From PHAA01 sp034927445 (lineage in GTDB: Bacteria; Bacillota; Syntrophomonadia; Syntrophomonadales; Syntrophomonadaceae): DNA of 64,000 nt. The stretch covers positions 1 to 64,000 of the forward strand of contig JAYFPZ010000042.1 in the NCBI GenBank assembly GCA_034927445.1. Direction: 5' to 3'. The notes below the pieces were generated by a model. That model was given only the letters and a program-made list of their open reading frames with translations, searched no databases and was not told the DNA's origin. The position numbers and the translations under genes were made by a program. Positions 35,801 to 44,762 of this stretch are shown piece after piece; positions within the stretch are counted from its first letter, which is position 1; each line of letters begins with the position of its first letter.

Positions 35801-38387
35801 TCAAAGGTAAGCTAAAAACAGAAAAACTGCAGTATGCGCTGGATGAGATTGCCAGTTTCAATTCCTCAAAGGTAAGCTAAAAACCCTTTTGTGCCTTCTC
35901 GCCGAAAACATAGAGATGGTGTTTCAATTCCTCAAAGGTAAGCTAAAAACGTTTTTAGGAGGGATGAGAATGTACACAGGATCATAGTTTCAATTCCTCA
36001 AAGGTAAGCTAAAAACAAGTATAGCGGCGGGAAAAAGAACTCCTGAATCAGTGTTTCAATTCCTCAAAGGTAAGCTAAAAACGCGCCTCAATGCGGGACA
36101 ACTGAGTTCAGATGAGTAGTTTCAATTCCTCAAAGGTAAGCTAAAAACTGATACGTTGATAGATATTATTGAGTCGTCTAATGAGTTTCAATTCCTCAAA
36201 GGTAAGCTAAAAACCCCGGCCCATGCCGCTCCGGGCATAATTATTGATGGGGTTTCAATTCCTCAAAGGTAAGCTAAAAACAACAGCAGGAATACCAGAG
36301 GGGTAAACCGAATTAAGTTTCAATTCCTCAAAGGTAAGCTAAAAACGATTATTTGGGTTCAAAGCAATTAGGAATTGCTGTGTTTCAATTCCTCAAAGGT
36401 AAGCTAAAAACATTGTCGATCCATTCCTTTTCCTCCGGCTTAATGTGTTTCAATTCCTCAAAGGTAAGCTAAAAACTTTGGTTGCCCCCGGAAGGAGATT
36501 CTGGCATACTAGTTTCAATTCCTCAAAGGTAAGCTAAAAACTATCCGCTTTCCCGAGGCGGACCCAACACGTCCGAGTTTCAATTCCTCAAAGGTAAGCT
36601 AAAAACATTGGGTCAAGGCTGTATCCGGTTTTGGTTATCTCGTTTCAATTCCTCAAAGGTAAGCTAAAAACATAATAAATCTGCTGCTTGTTTGTCTGTT
36701 AAGGTGGTTTCAATTCCTCAAAGGTAAGCTAAAAACTCTTCTCGCTTGCAAAGCCTTGGTGGCCGCTTTGTCGTTTCAATTCCTCAAAGGTAAGCTAAAA
36801 ACTGATTAATACAGCCGAACCTACTACTCTGATTGAAGTTTCAATTCCTCAAAGGTAAGCTAAAAACGAAACGGTTCTAGTCCCCCTATCACTATAGATT
36901 TTGGTTTCAATTCCTCAAAGGTAAGCTAAAAACGATAGTATCATCTACTCTTGTCCAAATTATATTCTGTTTCAATTCCTCAAAGGTAAGCTAAAAACAT
37001 TTGTAATTAAACTATGACAAGTATTACAAATGGTGTTTCAATTCCTCAAAGGTAAGCTAAAAACCGGAAGAGCCAAGAGCATGATTGCCTGGGTATGGCT
37101 GTTTCAATTCCTCAAAGGTAAGCTAAAAACAAAAACCCCTGCAATACCGCATTCCTACGATAATTAGTTTCAATTCCTCAAAGGTAAGCTAAAAACTTAG
37201 TTGTTGCTTATGTACGCCGCTGTTTTGAAAAGTTTCAATTCCTCAAAGGTAAGCTAAAAACTGATACCTTACTGGAGGCACTGGAGGCCGGACAGTGGTT
37301 TCAATTCCTCAAAGGTAAGCTAAAAACGCAGAGCCCGTAGCACCGACATAATGAATCACAATAGTTTCAATTCCTCAAAGGTAAGCTAAAAACGGCGTCA
37401 CCGCCAGAGTATTTTCGCCTGGTGACAGGAGTTTCAATTCCTCAAAGGTAAGCTAAAAACTGCTGACGTTCTGACAAATAGGGATTTAGATATCCAGTTT
37501 CAATTCCTCAAAGGTAAGCTAAAAACCCAGGAAGAGGACGGACCCATTAAAAAGCACTCGGGTTTCAATTCCTCAAAGGTAAGCTAAAAACCGTTTTGGT
37601 TTAATTCTTCGTAGGTGAACTGTCCCTGTTTCAATTCCTCAAAGGTAAGCTAAAAACGTGAACCTTTGCCCCCGGTTCTCTGTGAGCCTTTGGGGTTTCA
37701 ATTCCTCAAAGGTAAGCTAAAAACAGGAACTACCTCTGCGGAGGCGGTCAACTATAAAATTGTTTCAATTCCTCAAAGGTAAGCTAAAAACCGGGTGCTT
37801 CGGTCGCGCCCCTCGCTGTCATATTCAAGTTTCAATTCCTCAAAGGTAAGCTAAAAACCGGCTTAGAGTTTTCGGTGTCAGACCACATGGCGGTGTTTCA
37901 ATTCCTCAAAGGTAAGCTAAAAACGCAGAACAAACTGCACCAGCAGGCGGAAGCCGAACAGGTTTCAATTCCTCAAAGGTAAGCTAAAAACTTGGGGGAG
38001 CAAATACATGTATCGCATATGCAAAAGTTTCAATTCCTCAAAGGTAAGCTAAAAACGGCAAACCACTTGAACCGTTGTTCCTGGGTTCACGACGGTTTCA
38101 ATTCCTCAAAGGTAAGCTAAAAACTCTCATCGCCGGTAATGACTTTATATATAGGGTCAAGTTTCAATTCCTCAAAGGTAAGCTAAAAACCAGTATCCCC
38201 ATGGTATCCACCTGGTGAATTGGAGTTTCAATTCCTCAAAGGTAAGCTAAAAACGCTATGATGATCTGCCGAGGGACTGAGGGATTCTGAAGTTTCAATT
38301 CCTCAAAGGTAAGCTAAAAACAGCGAGATGTTCTTTGCTTACTGGTTTGCCATTATTGTTTCAATTCCTCAAAGGTAAGCTAAAAAC
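32832..38387 (-). CRISPR. CRISPR array, 85 repeats and 84 spacers
   Basis: The 30-bp repeat reads, on the plus strand, GTTTCAATTCC then TCAAAGGTAAGCTAAAAAC. Spacers are 34-38 bp, mostly 35-37. I counted 85 repeats with starts from 32832 to 38358. Two show single changes: the one at 33226 (A to G in CTCAAGGGTA) and the one at 34602 (AGCTAAACAC). The repeat's reverse complement ends in ATTGAAAC, the usual 8-nt crRNA handle of I-B/III-B systems. The leader-like DNA and cas2 lie at the high-coordinate end, and the variants cluster at the low end. All three point to minus-strand transcription with the newest spacers near 38.3 kb. Cas6 at 55238 should process it for both effector complexes. Confidence 0.98.
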
Positions 38388-38554
38388 CCGTCCTAAACCC
38401 AATATTAAAAGGATAGCTTATTTTTCAATTTGAACAGCTATCCAGGAGCCAATCGTTTAAATATTTTCATAGTCCCTAAACAACCCATTTTGTTTTTGTC
38501 GTCGCCGCCCCATGTTTTAAACGGCATTCCCGATCGACGACAATAATAGACTGT
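38388..38554 (-). promoter_or_regulatory. CRISPR leader
   Basis: This 167-bp region lies between cas2 and the first repeat on the minus strand. It has the inverted pair TTGTCGTCG (38496-38504) and CGACGACAA (38535-38543), a feature I recall from leaders of clostridial I-B/III-B arrays. A second inverted repeat, GGATAGCT (38411-38418) with AGCTATCC (38436-38443), lies 24 bp before the first repeat and may serve spacer integration. The array promoter should be in here, but I could not fix a -10/-35 pair. Confidence 0.7.
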
Positions 38555-38818
38555 CTATAGGAAGTTGTCTTCTCCCCCCTTCTTAACCCCAATAATCTCT
38601 CGTTCTGAGTATTTTGTGGTTCTAAATGTATAAAACATGATTGAATCATAATCTTCATCAATAATATTTTTTAATTCCAACTTCAATTTTTTAAAACTAC
38701 TCTCGTTTATTTCCCCTTCCAGAACCGAGTTTTGCACCCAGTATAAATATTTCCGGGAAGTTTTCAACACCTTGCCTACCCTCTTCTGGGCAACATCGTA
38801 CACTAATATTACAAACAA
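38555..38818 (-). CDS. cas2: Cas2, CRISPR adaptation protein
   Basis: This 87-aa protein has the Cas2 ferredoxin fold, with MFVILVYDV at the N-terminus (catalytic-type Asp8), GKVLKTSRKYLYWVQNSVLEG and a C-terminal strand region. With Cas1 it integrates new spacers. The start is TTG behind GGAGG, and it lies 11 bases after cas1. It is the last gene before the leader and array. Confidence 0.95.
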   Translation of the reverse strand: MFVILVYDVAQKRVGKVLKTSRKYLYWVQNSVLEGEINESSFKKLKLELKNIIDEDYDSIMFYTFRTTKYSEREIIGVKKGGEDNFL

Positions 38819-38829
38819 AGCAATTCCTC

Positions 38830-39822
38830 CTACCAGCGTGAAACAAACGGTTCAAAATCCTTTTCTGCCATCAAATGCTTTTCCAATTTATATAATTCCA
38901 TTCGCATCAACCTGCGATAAGATACCTCTCGGCCCAGTTCACGGTGCTTGATAGTAGTCCTCAACCTATTTTCCCATTCTTCAACAAACACCTTTCTCCC
39001 CTTGTCGTTCAGTAAAATTCCATTAGCCTTATTTTCAAAGTGGGTGCTTTTTAGCATATTGCGGCCCAATAAAGAAAATATGAGTCTGTCCACCAGAATC
39101 GGTTTAAATATTTCCGAAATATCAAGATTAAGAGTAAAACGCCGAAAATTAGTAGTATGCAAATAGCCTATCCGAGGATCAAGATGGGTTTTATATACCT
39201 CGCTTAATACAGCTGTATAGGCCAGAGTATTGCCAAAACTGATAAGGGCATTAATTCTGTCCTGCGGAGGCCGCCGGTTACGCCCTCTAAAGGTAAAATC
39301 AGACTTATCAATAATAGTATTAAAAGCAGCATAGTAGGCCTCTCTGATATTACCCTCGATAGCCATTAGCTCATCTACAGTTTGGCATATCTCAATTTTT
39401 TTAGTTAATGACTCGATTTGCTGTAATTCAACTTCCAGCTCTTTACCACGATTAATATAGTATCGCAATACATTTGTGATATTGGCGGCAGCTCCGGCAA
39501 CAAACAGCTGCGCCAGCTGTAAACGTTTGCTTTCATCCATATAGTGCTCGGCCTGTTTTAAGATCATATAGCCTGAGTTCAGATGCTCACGCGGATAATA
39601 GGAACCCACATAGTACCCAAAATTATTTAAAAAGTGCAGGATGATTTCTTTTTGGGTCATAAATTCCAGAAACCGTTTGTTAAGCGTGACTTCTCCGAAT
39701 ACGATTATTTCCTTGACATCTTCCACCGGCAAATATTTTTTGCCTTCTTCGCTTTCAAAATACAGAGTATTGTCCTTGCGTTTGAATTCGCCGTCATTGA
39801 ACACGTATATCGTCTTTTTCAT
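38830..39822 (-). CDS. cas1: Cas1, CRISPR integrase (type I-B branch)
   Basis: This 330-aa protein shows the Cas1 pattern. The metal-binding Glu is in EGNIREAYY (about 145), the His in GYLHTTNF (about 218) and the acidic residue in LDISEIFKP (about 233). It forms the integrase with Cas2. It lies between cas4 (15 bases) and cas2 (11 bases). It is the only cas1 in the window, so it must serve both I-B and III-B modules. Confidence 0.96.
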   Translation of the reverse strand: MKKTIYVFNDGEFKRKDNTLYFESEEGKKYLPVEDVKEIIVFGEVTLNKRFLEFMTQKEIILHFLNNFGYYVGSYYPREHLNSGYMILKQAEHYMDESKRLQLAQLFVAGAAANITNVLRYYINRGKELEVELQQIESLTKKIEICQTVDELMAIEGNIREAYYAAFNTIIDKSDFTFRGRNRRPPQDRINALISFGNTLAYTAVLSEVYKTHLDPRIGYLHTTNFRRFTLNLDISEIFKPILVDRLIFSLLGRNMLKSTHFENKANGILLNDKGRKVFVEEWENRLRTTIKHRELGREVSYRRLMRMELYKLEKHLMAEKDFEPFVSRW

Positions 39823-39837
39823 GCTATTCCACCTTCG

Positions 39838-40356
39838 TTAAGCCCAGCAAAACTCGCTGTAGGCGCAGTTTTTACAGTATTTGTTCTTGACTGGTTCCGG
39901 AGCCAAATCCTTGCTTACAATATTTTCTATATTATTAATCGCCGTTCTTATTTCAGCTTCGGCTATTTCATCCAAAAGCACTTCGATTTTCTTTTTCTCT
40001 TCCGGTATTAGCAGTTCCCCCCTCGCGTTGATGCCAATGTCCTTTAACTGCAACAGATAAAATAAAAGCTGCCTGCTAGCACTGTCAATAAATCGTGAGG
40101 ATTTCTTCACTTCCCCTATTACCAAATCGCCATTCTCAGTTTTTATAAGGTCTATCTTGGCATTACCCAGATCAATCTCCTTTTTGTCGCGGGGGTAGCT
40201 ATTCTCGCCAATTATTCTGCCGATAAGGATATTTTCATTGTCCTCATCGGGAAATAATTGATGAGACATTAGCCATACTTCACGCTTGCATATGTAATAG
40301 TACCAGACCAAAGTACCAGTAACCTGAAAATCCAAAATCTTATCCTCCGTGATCAT
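39838..40356 (-). CDS. cas4: Cas4, PAM-selecting exonuclease
   Basis: This 172-aa RecB-type nuclease has an N-terminal cysteine (CKREVW), the Asp and Glu-x-Lys of the PD-(D/E)XK core (KIDLIK and GEVKKS), and three C-terminal cysteines CKNCAYSEFC for the iron-sulfur cluster. It trims prespacers and selects PAMs with Cas1-Cas2. The ATG at 40356 is preferred over a TTG three codons upstream. The gap of 270 bp to cas3 holds a broken HicB-like gene. Confidence 0.93.
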   Translation of the reverse strand: MITEDKILDFQVTGTLVWYYYICKREVWLMSHQLFPDEDNENILIGRIIGENSYPRDKKEIDLGNAKIDLIKTENGDLVIGEVKKSSRFIDSASRQLLFYLLQLKDIGINARGELLIPEEKKKIEVLLDEIAEAEIRTAINNIENIVSKDLAPEPVKNKYCKNCAYSEFCWA

Positions 40357-40380
40357 AAAATCCAAGCCTATAAAAACAAT

Positions 40381-40596
40381 TTATATCGTAATCTCAACCT
40401 CGCGAATACTGACAAAGCTAGTCTTATATTCATTTTCCGGCTGATTGGACTCCAGATATGATGGCCCCTCGTACCCGCTCATCCAATTCGTCCGGATCCC
40501 GGGCCTAGGTGTAACATCCGAGCAAAGCGGGAACACTGGCCACATAAAGACCTTCTTCCTCCCTCTCAATTAGTACCGTAAAGCGGCGTTTTCCAT
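40381..40596 (-). pseudogene. Decayed HicB-family antitoxin gene inside the cas operon
   Basis: On the minus strand a frame beginning at 40591 reads KRRFTVLIEREEEGLYVASV, then PALLGCYT, a TAG stop, then ARDPDELDERVRGAIISGVQ and SAGK, closely matching the HicB/UPF0150 antitoxin fold. Family members usually have Gln where TAG now stands (CAG to TAG). The only nearby ATG (40596) is out of frame. After SAGK the frame shifts again to reach EYKTSFVSIREVEITI and a stop at 40381. There are thus at least three lesions and no HicA partner. It sits exactly between cas3 and cas4 in the same orientation, so it is probably a scar of a toxin-antitoxin gene or a lost cas-locus regulator. Confidence 0.75.
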
Positions 40597-40625
40597 GGGG
40601 TTACCTCTCTAAGCATTTTATGAAG

Positions 40626-43070
40626 CTACCAGATTGCATGCGCGTCACCGTACGTAACTAAGCCGGTCGCGCCATGCCCGTCTTTTTTATAATAAACATC
40701 TGCTATATCCAGACTTATATGGAATACTCCCCCCACCATATCGGAGGCAAACGGATAGAGCCATTTCGCATTATTCTGCACTGAAATAATGTACTGCTGA
40801 AATATGTTTTTGAAACGATAGAATTCCTCTTTGCGCTGCCATTTATCTTCAATTTTACTTAGATTCAAAAATCGATTCCAAATCTCGCGGGCGGTGGCGT
40901 CAATCTCGACAAAAATATCCGCCTTCTCATAATTCTCGTCAATAAGCTTAAATTCCCTGATCTTGTTGTAATTTAACGAATATACCGCCTCTAAAACGTT
41001 TTGCGATTCGGCATCAGAAAGAATGCCCTGATTCAACAGCTTATAGTAGCCGCTGCTCATATCGTAAAAATCTTTTTCCTGGATAGAACCCTGGACGGAA
41101 CATGCATTTATAGTCTTTTGAGTTGCATTCAACAATGTGCTGTCGTATATGTACGATGAATCCGGCTTTTGCCCACGCTTTATATAATAAAGCTTCACCA
41201 CTCCCTGGCCTTTTAGCTGGTTGCGGTTGCACCTGCCAGCTACTTGATTTACTGAATCAAGCGGTCCCATGTCTCTGAACACAATATCCAGGTCAATGTC
41301 CACCCCGGCCTCTATCAATTGCGTACTGACTACTATTTTGCGTTTTTCTCGCTTTTGCTTGATATGATCGATTCTATTTTTTCTTTCGATCGGGACCACA
41401 TGGGACGATAAATAAAAAAATTCATTTTTATCGGCGTCCAGGGCCTCAATAAGTGCTTTATACATTAGCTGCGCTGATTTAATCGTGTTCATTACCACCA
41501 AGATATCTTTTTCTGCGTGAGTTAAAGCTTCTTGTATAACACTCTCCTGGAAATCGCTGAGATCAATGATCGTTTCAATATGCGGCTCCAGCTTGATGCG
41601 GTTCAAGGCGCAGTAATAATGCTCTTTGTTCGGCACCAATTCATGTATTTCGTCTTCCGGAAATATCAACGGCAGGGTAGCGGTAACCAGTACAAAATAT
41701 GTATCCATATTGCGTGCCATATAATTGCATATTTGCCGCAGCAGCTGCCAGTACCGGTGCGGAACGGCCTGCACTTCATCCAGGATGACGATCGCATTGG
41801 CAATTCTGTGCAATTTTCTGGAAGCGGCATTGCGGTTGGTAATCAAACTATGAAACAATTGCACAAAGGTGGTAACGATAATTGACGAATTCCATCCTTC
41901 GATAATGAATCGGGCTTCCAGCGGCGAGTACTCCAAATGCTCATCCTCATTTTCCTGCACCTTATAAAACCCGTCCGCCAGATAATGATGCTTCAGCAGA
42001 ACGTTATTGCCCGGCTCTGAACCGGTCACTTCAGTAAATACCTGGTTAAAAACATGATAATTCTGATCAATTATGCTGGTAAAAGGGAGAGCATATACTA
42101 TGGATCGGCTAATATTATCCCGGGAGTACAGCAACTCCCTCAGCTTCACCGCCACCGACAGGGCGTTCAAGGTTTTTCCCGTCCCGGTGGGAACATTAAT
42201 CGATAGTATATGCTGGTCTTTCTCCAGGACAGTCTCCACTCTGACCGCATCTTGGTAAATTTCATTTCTGAGTACGTTCATTGGGTTATCCGCCTGCTCA
42301 TATCCCATCATACGCCGGTAATCATCCACCAAGCTGCCCGGTATGCGATTGCCGGCATACTCTTGATTAAGCCCAGCGGCATCGCTTTTATCAGCGTCCA
42401 CCAGCAACGAGTAGAACAAAGCATTAATGAAATAATAGTCCAGTTTCCGTTCCTTGCCCAATTTCCGGGCTAATTGGCGGACAGATTGCATATCCTTGTC
42501 ATAATCGTCTATTCTCTCTTCAAACCAGTTGTAATTACAATGTTGCAGGCATGGTACCAGGGTTAAAATATTTGCCAACAACTCATCAAATAATCCCGCG
42601 TCAGTATCATTTATATACCCGGTGATAATACCGGTTTTACACTTAGCCGTCTCTTCACCCGGGGAGTTCAAATCCCCATGATGGCGCTGTATCGCCAAAA
42701 GCGCGGCTATAGGCAGATAATCTGCATACTGGCCTTCTCCATATTGCACTTTCAAATATTCCCGCACCAAATAGTAGCCGCAAAAAGCTCCCATAGGGCT
42801 GTGCCTGGTTTCGGGATGGTTTTTCATCTTCAGTTTTTCTTCCGGGTCGTCCAGCTGCAGATAGACTTGAAAGGACTGGGTGGACTTGCCCAGATCATGG
42901 GCAAGTCCGATAATGCAAGCAATGTCTGCCAGAATGACCCTGTTAACAATAAAATTGAGCTTGAGACTGCTTATCCAATTTTTAGCAGTTTGGCCTACAT
43001 TGCGCAAATGATCAGCCAATAATTTTTCAGGATGGGAAAAGAGCTTGTCACATGAATACGACATTCTCAT
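40626..43070 (-). CDS. cas3: Cas3, HD nuclease-helicase of the type I-B system
   Basis: This 814-aa protein fuses an N-terminal HD nuclease (GLAHDLGKST, then IQRHHGDL) to a superfamily 2 helicase. Helicase motifs include VPTGTGKTLNAL near 290, ILDEVQAVPHRYW (motif II as DEVQ), VTATLPL and VAGRCNRN. After Cascade binds a target, Cas3 nicks and degrades the DNA. The gene overlaps the cas5 end by 23 bases. A second ATG two codons in may be the real start. All catalytic motifs look intact, so I-B interference should work. Confidence 0.95.
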   Translation of the reverse strand: MRMSYSCDKLFSHPEKLLADHLRNVGQTAKNWISSLKLNFIVNRVILADIACIIGLAHDLGKSTQSFQVYLQLDDPEEKLKMKNHPETRHSPMGAFCGYYLVREYLKVQYGEGQYADYLPIAALLAIQRHHGDLNSPGEETAKCKTGIITGYINDTDAGLFDELLANILTLVPCLQHCNYNWFEERIDDYDKDMQSVRQLARKLGKERKLDYYFINALFYSLLVDADKSDAAGLNQEYAGNRIPGSLVDDYRRMMGYEQADNPMNVLRNEIYQDAVRVETVLEKDQHILSINVPTGTGKTLNALSVAVKLRELLYSRDNISRSIVYALPFTSIIDQNYHVFNQVFTEVTGSEPGNNVLLKHHYLADGFYKVQENEDEHLEYSPLEARFIIEGWNSSIIVTTFVQLFHSLITNRNAASRKLHRIANAIVILDEVQAVPHRYWQLLRQICNYMARNMDTYFVLVTATLPLIFPEDEIHELVPNKEHYYCALNRIKLEPHIETIIDLSDFQESVIQEALTHAEKDILVVMNTIKSAQLMYKALIEALDADKNEFFYLSSHVVPIERKNRIDHIKQKREKRKIVVSTQLIEAGVDIDLDIVFRDMGPLDSVNQVAGRCNRNQLKGQGVVKLYYIKRGQKPDSSYIYDSTLLNATQKTINACSVQGSIQEKDFYDMSSGYYKLLNQGILSDAESQNVLEAVYSLNYNKIREFKLIDENYEKADIFVEIDATAREIWNRFLNLSKIEDKWQRKEEFYRFKNIFQQYIISVQNNAKWLYPFASDMVGGVFHISLDIADVYYKKDGHGATGLVTYGDAHAIW

Positions 43071-43770
43071 CCCCCACCTTTACGATCCCGGCCACTTTAC
43101 TGGTTATGCTCATGGCATTCAGATCAAAGAGCACCGGTTTATAGTCTAACACTTCCCGATTATCTTTCATTCTTGTAGATACGACTTCCTTCGTATACTG
43201 CCGGTTTGCTTCCAATCTGATTACTTGGCTGTCCGTTTGCATGTTTGCGTCCAGAGGAATAACCGAATGGACGCTGTTATATTCCCCGGGCAATTCCTGG
43301 GCTTCATACAGGCCGACATAGGCAAACCCTGCCAGCATTTGCGCAGTTCCCAAGCATAAGGTATAGATTGTTTTATGGGCCGCCAGCATTTCCTCTAATT
43401 GCTGCATAAGCTTCATATCATCATGGCTGAAAAATATTCTGAAACGCGCATCTTTCAAATACTCGTATTTGATCTGGCTGCGCTGTTTTATGCGATTAAA
43501 CATCGGTCCCGCGCTTTTGGTTTCAATGACATTAATGCCGGTTCTGATTTTTTTGACCGGATTGATAATTCTTACGGCTACCCTGGTATTGTCAGCCGAG
43601 AAACTTTGCCAATAGCTTTCCTTGTCTATGCCCAGTATGGCCGCTACGATGCCAATCACCGCCGTCGGCGGAGGAAAAGAGAAAGTCAGCGGCGACGCGG
43701 TCGTGTGAAATTTCTTAAAATGCCCGTAATCGCCCCATATATCGAATACAATAACCTTCACCTCAATCAC
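43048..43770 (-). CDS. cas5b: Cas5, type I-B Cascade subunit
   Basis: This 240-aa RAMP protein has the Cas5 N-terminus (VIVFDIWGDYGHFKKFHTT) followed by the loop PLTFSFPPPTAVIGIVAAILG, characteristic of Cas5h/Cas5b. It caps the 5' handle of the crRNA in Cascade. The start appears to be GTG at 43770, eight bases after the cas7 stop, and the end overlaps cas3. Confidence 0.93.
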   Translation of the reverse strand: MIEVKVIVFDIWGDYGHFKKFHTTASPLTFSFPPPTAVIGIVAAILGIDKESYWQSFSADNTRVAVRIINPVKKIRTGINVIETKSAGPMFNRIKQRSQIKYEYLKDARFRIFFSHDDMKLMQQLEEMLAAHKTIYTLCLGTAQMLAGFAYVGLYEAQELPGEYNSVHSVIPLDANMQTDSQVIRLEANRQYTKEVVSTRMKDNREVLDYKPVLFDLNAMSITSKVAGIVKVGDENVVFM

Positions 43771-43778
43771 TTCCTCAT

Positions 43779-44762
43779 CTAGCTGTTAAAAGGCAAAGCT
43801 ATAAATTGGACTCCCTCCGCTGCTTCGGCAGGATTATAGGCGCTGCCTTTATTTACCAGGGTTACCCGTGAATCCAGGGCATATTCCACTTTATCAATCT
43901 TGTCCCGGTGGGCCGATAATTTGGCCAGCAAGGCGGTAACGTCGATTTGAACTTGGCTGATGTCCCGCAGTTCTTCGTCTCTGACCGAATCGTCATGTTT
44001 TTTCAAGGCAATATACTTGTCCAACTCACCTATATGATAGTCTTTCTCTTTATAGGCCACCCGAAACAGCACCCTGGGTATCTGACCGGCTTTCGAGCGG
44101 GAAATGAGGCTCTTGGTCCCTTTCCACATGGCCTCCAGCAGCAGATCCACGTCCTCCTCCCGCAAATCGGTATGAACAGCCGCATTTTCATTGATAATGC
44201 CATAGAAGTTTATGAGGGAATAGGAAAGGAAATATTCTTCCCGGAAGGTTGCCTGGCTTTTTTCTTTACCGGAAGCAAAGGCGCCGGTGCCCTTTATATG
44301 CATCATATTGACAGCGTGCATGGAACGCCCCATCTTAAACTGCGCCGGGCCGGTATAGGTAAGGCTGCCGGCTTCCCCCTTTTTCTTTTCAATGGGAATA
44401 GTAGCTCCGAAAAGTCTGACATCAATGCATTCATTTAACACATTTTTACTTATGATGGTTTTCATTTCGGCAACTGTCATTTTCTCTTTGTTAAGTTTAT
44501 TACCCGGCTCATCATACAAAAAATCCTCAGCCCGCAATTTGGCGTCCTGCAGGTTGTCTTTTTCGTCCCGGATTTCCCGGACAAATATTTCGTAACCTTT
44601 GTTTTCATGCAAATAGTCGCGAATCGTTCTTTTGAGGCGCACATCAGTCACCAGATTGATTCCGGTCTCCTCGTCCAGGCGCGGCTTATTCTCATCCATG
44701 GGGTCGCCATTAGGATTGGCATCGGTAATATCATATAAGAACAGCAGTTCCGATCTATTCAT
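43779..44762 (-). CDS. cas7b: Cas7 (Csh2-type), type I-B Cascade backbone
   Basis: This 327-aa protein has the Csh2 hallmark YDITDANPNGDPMDENKPR, then DVRLKRTIRDYL, and a conserved LFGATIPI. It polymerises along the crRNA. The start is ATG 44762, nine bases behind AAGGAGG, overlapping the cas8 stop by eight bases. Longer frames upstream lack a ribosome binding site. Confidence 0.95.
   Translation of the reverse strand: MNRSELLFLYDITDANPNGDPMDENKPRLDEETGINLVTDVRLKRTIRDYLHENKGYEIFVREIRDEKDNLQDAKLRAEDFLYDEPGNKLNKEKMTVAEMKTIISKNVLNECIDVRLFGATIPIEKKKGEAGSLTYTGPAQFKMGRSMHAVNMMHIKGTGAFASGKEKSQATFREEYFLSYSLINFYGIINENAAVHTDLREEDVDLLLEAMWKGTKSLISRSKAGQIPRVLFRVAYKEKDYHIGELDKYIALKKHDDSVRDEELRDISQVQIDVTALLAKLSAHRDKIDKVEYALDSRVTLVNKGSAYNPAEAAEGVQFIALPFNS

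Noticed and set aside
32832..38387. Plus-strand transcription of the array
   Set aside because: The handle ATTGAAAC, the leader-like DNA, cas gene direction and the position of variant repeats all favour the minus strand.
40381..40569. 62-codon frame between cas3 and cas4 as a real gene
   Set aside because: It is a shifted frame of a HicB-like gene; the family match lies mostly in another frame with a stop and shifts, so I list a pseudogene instead.
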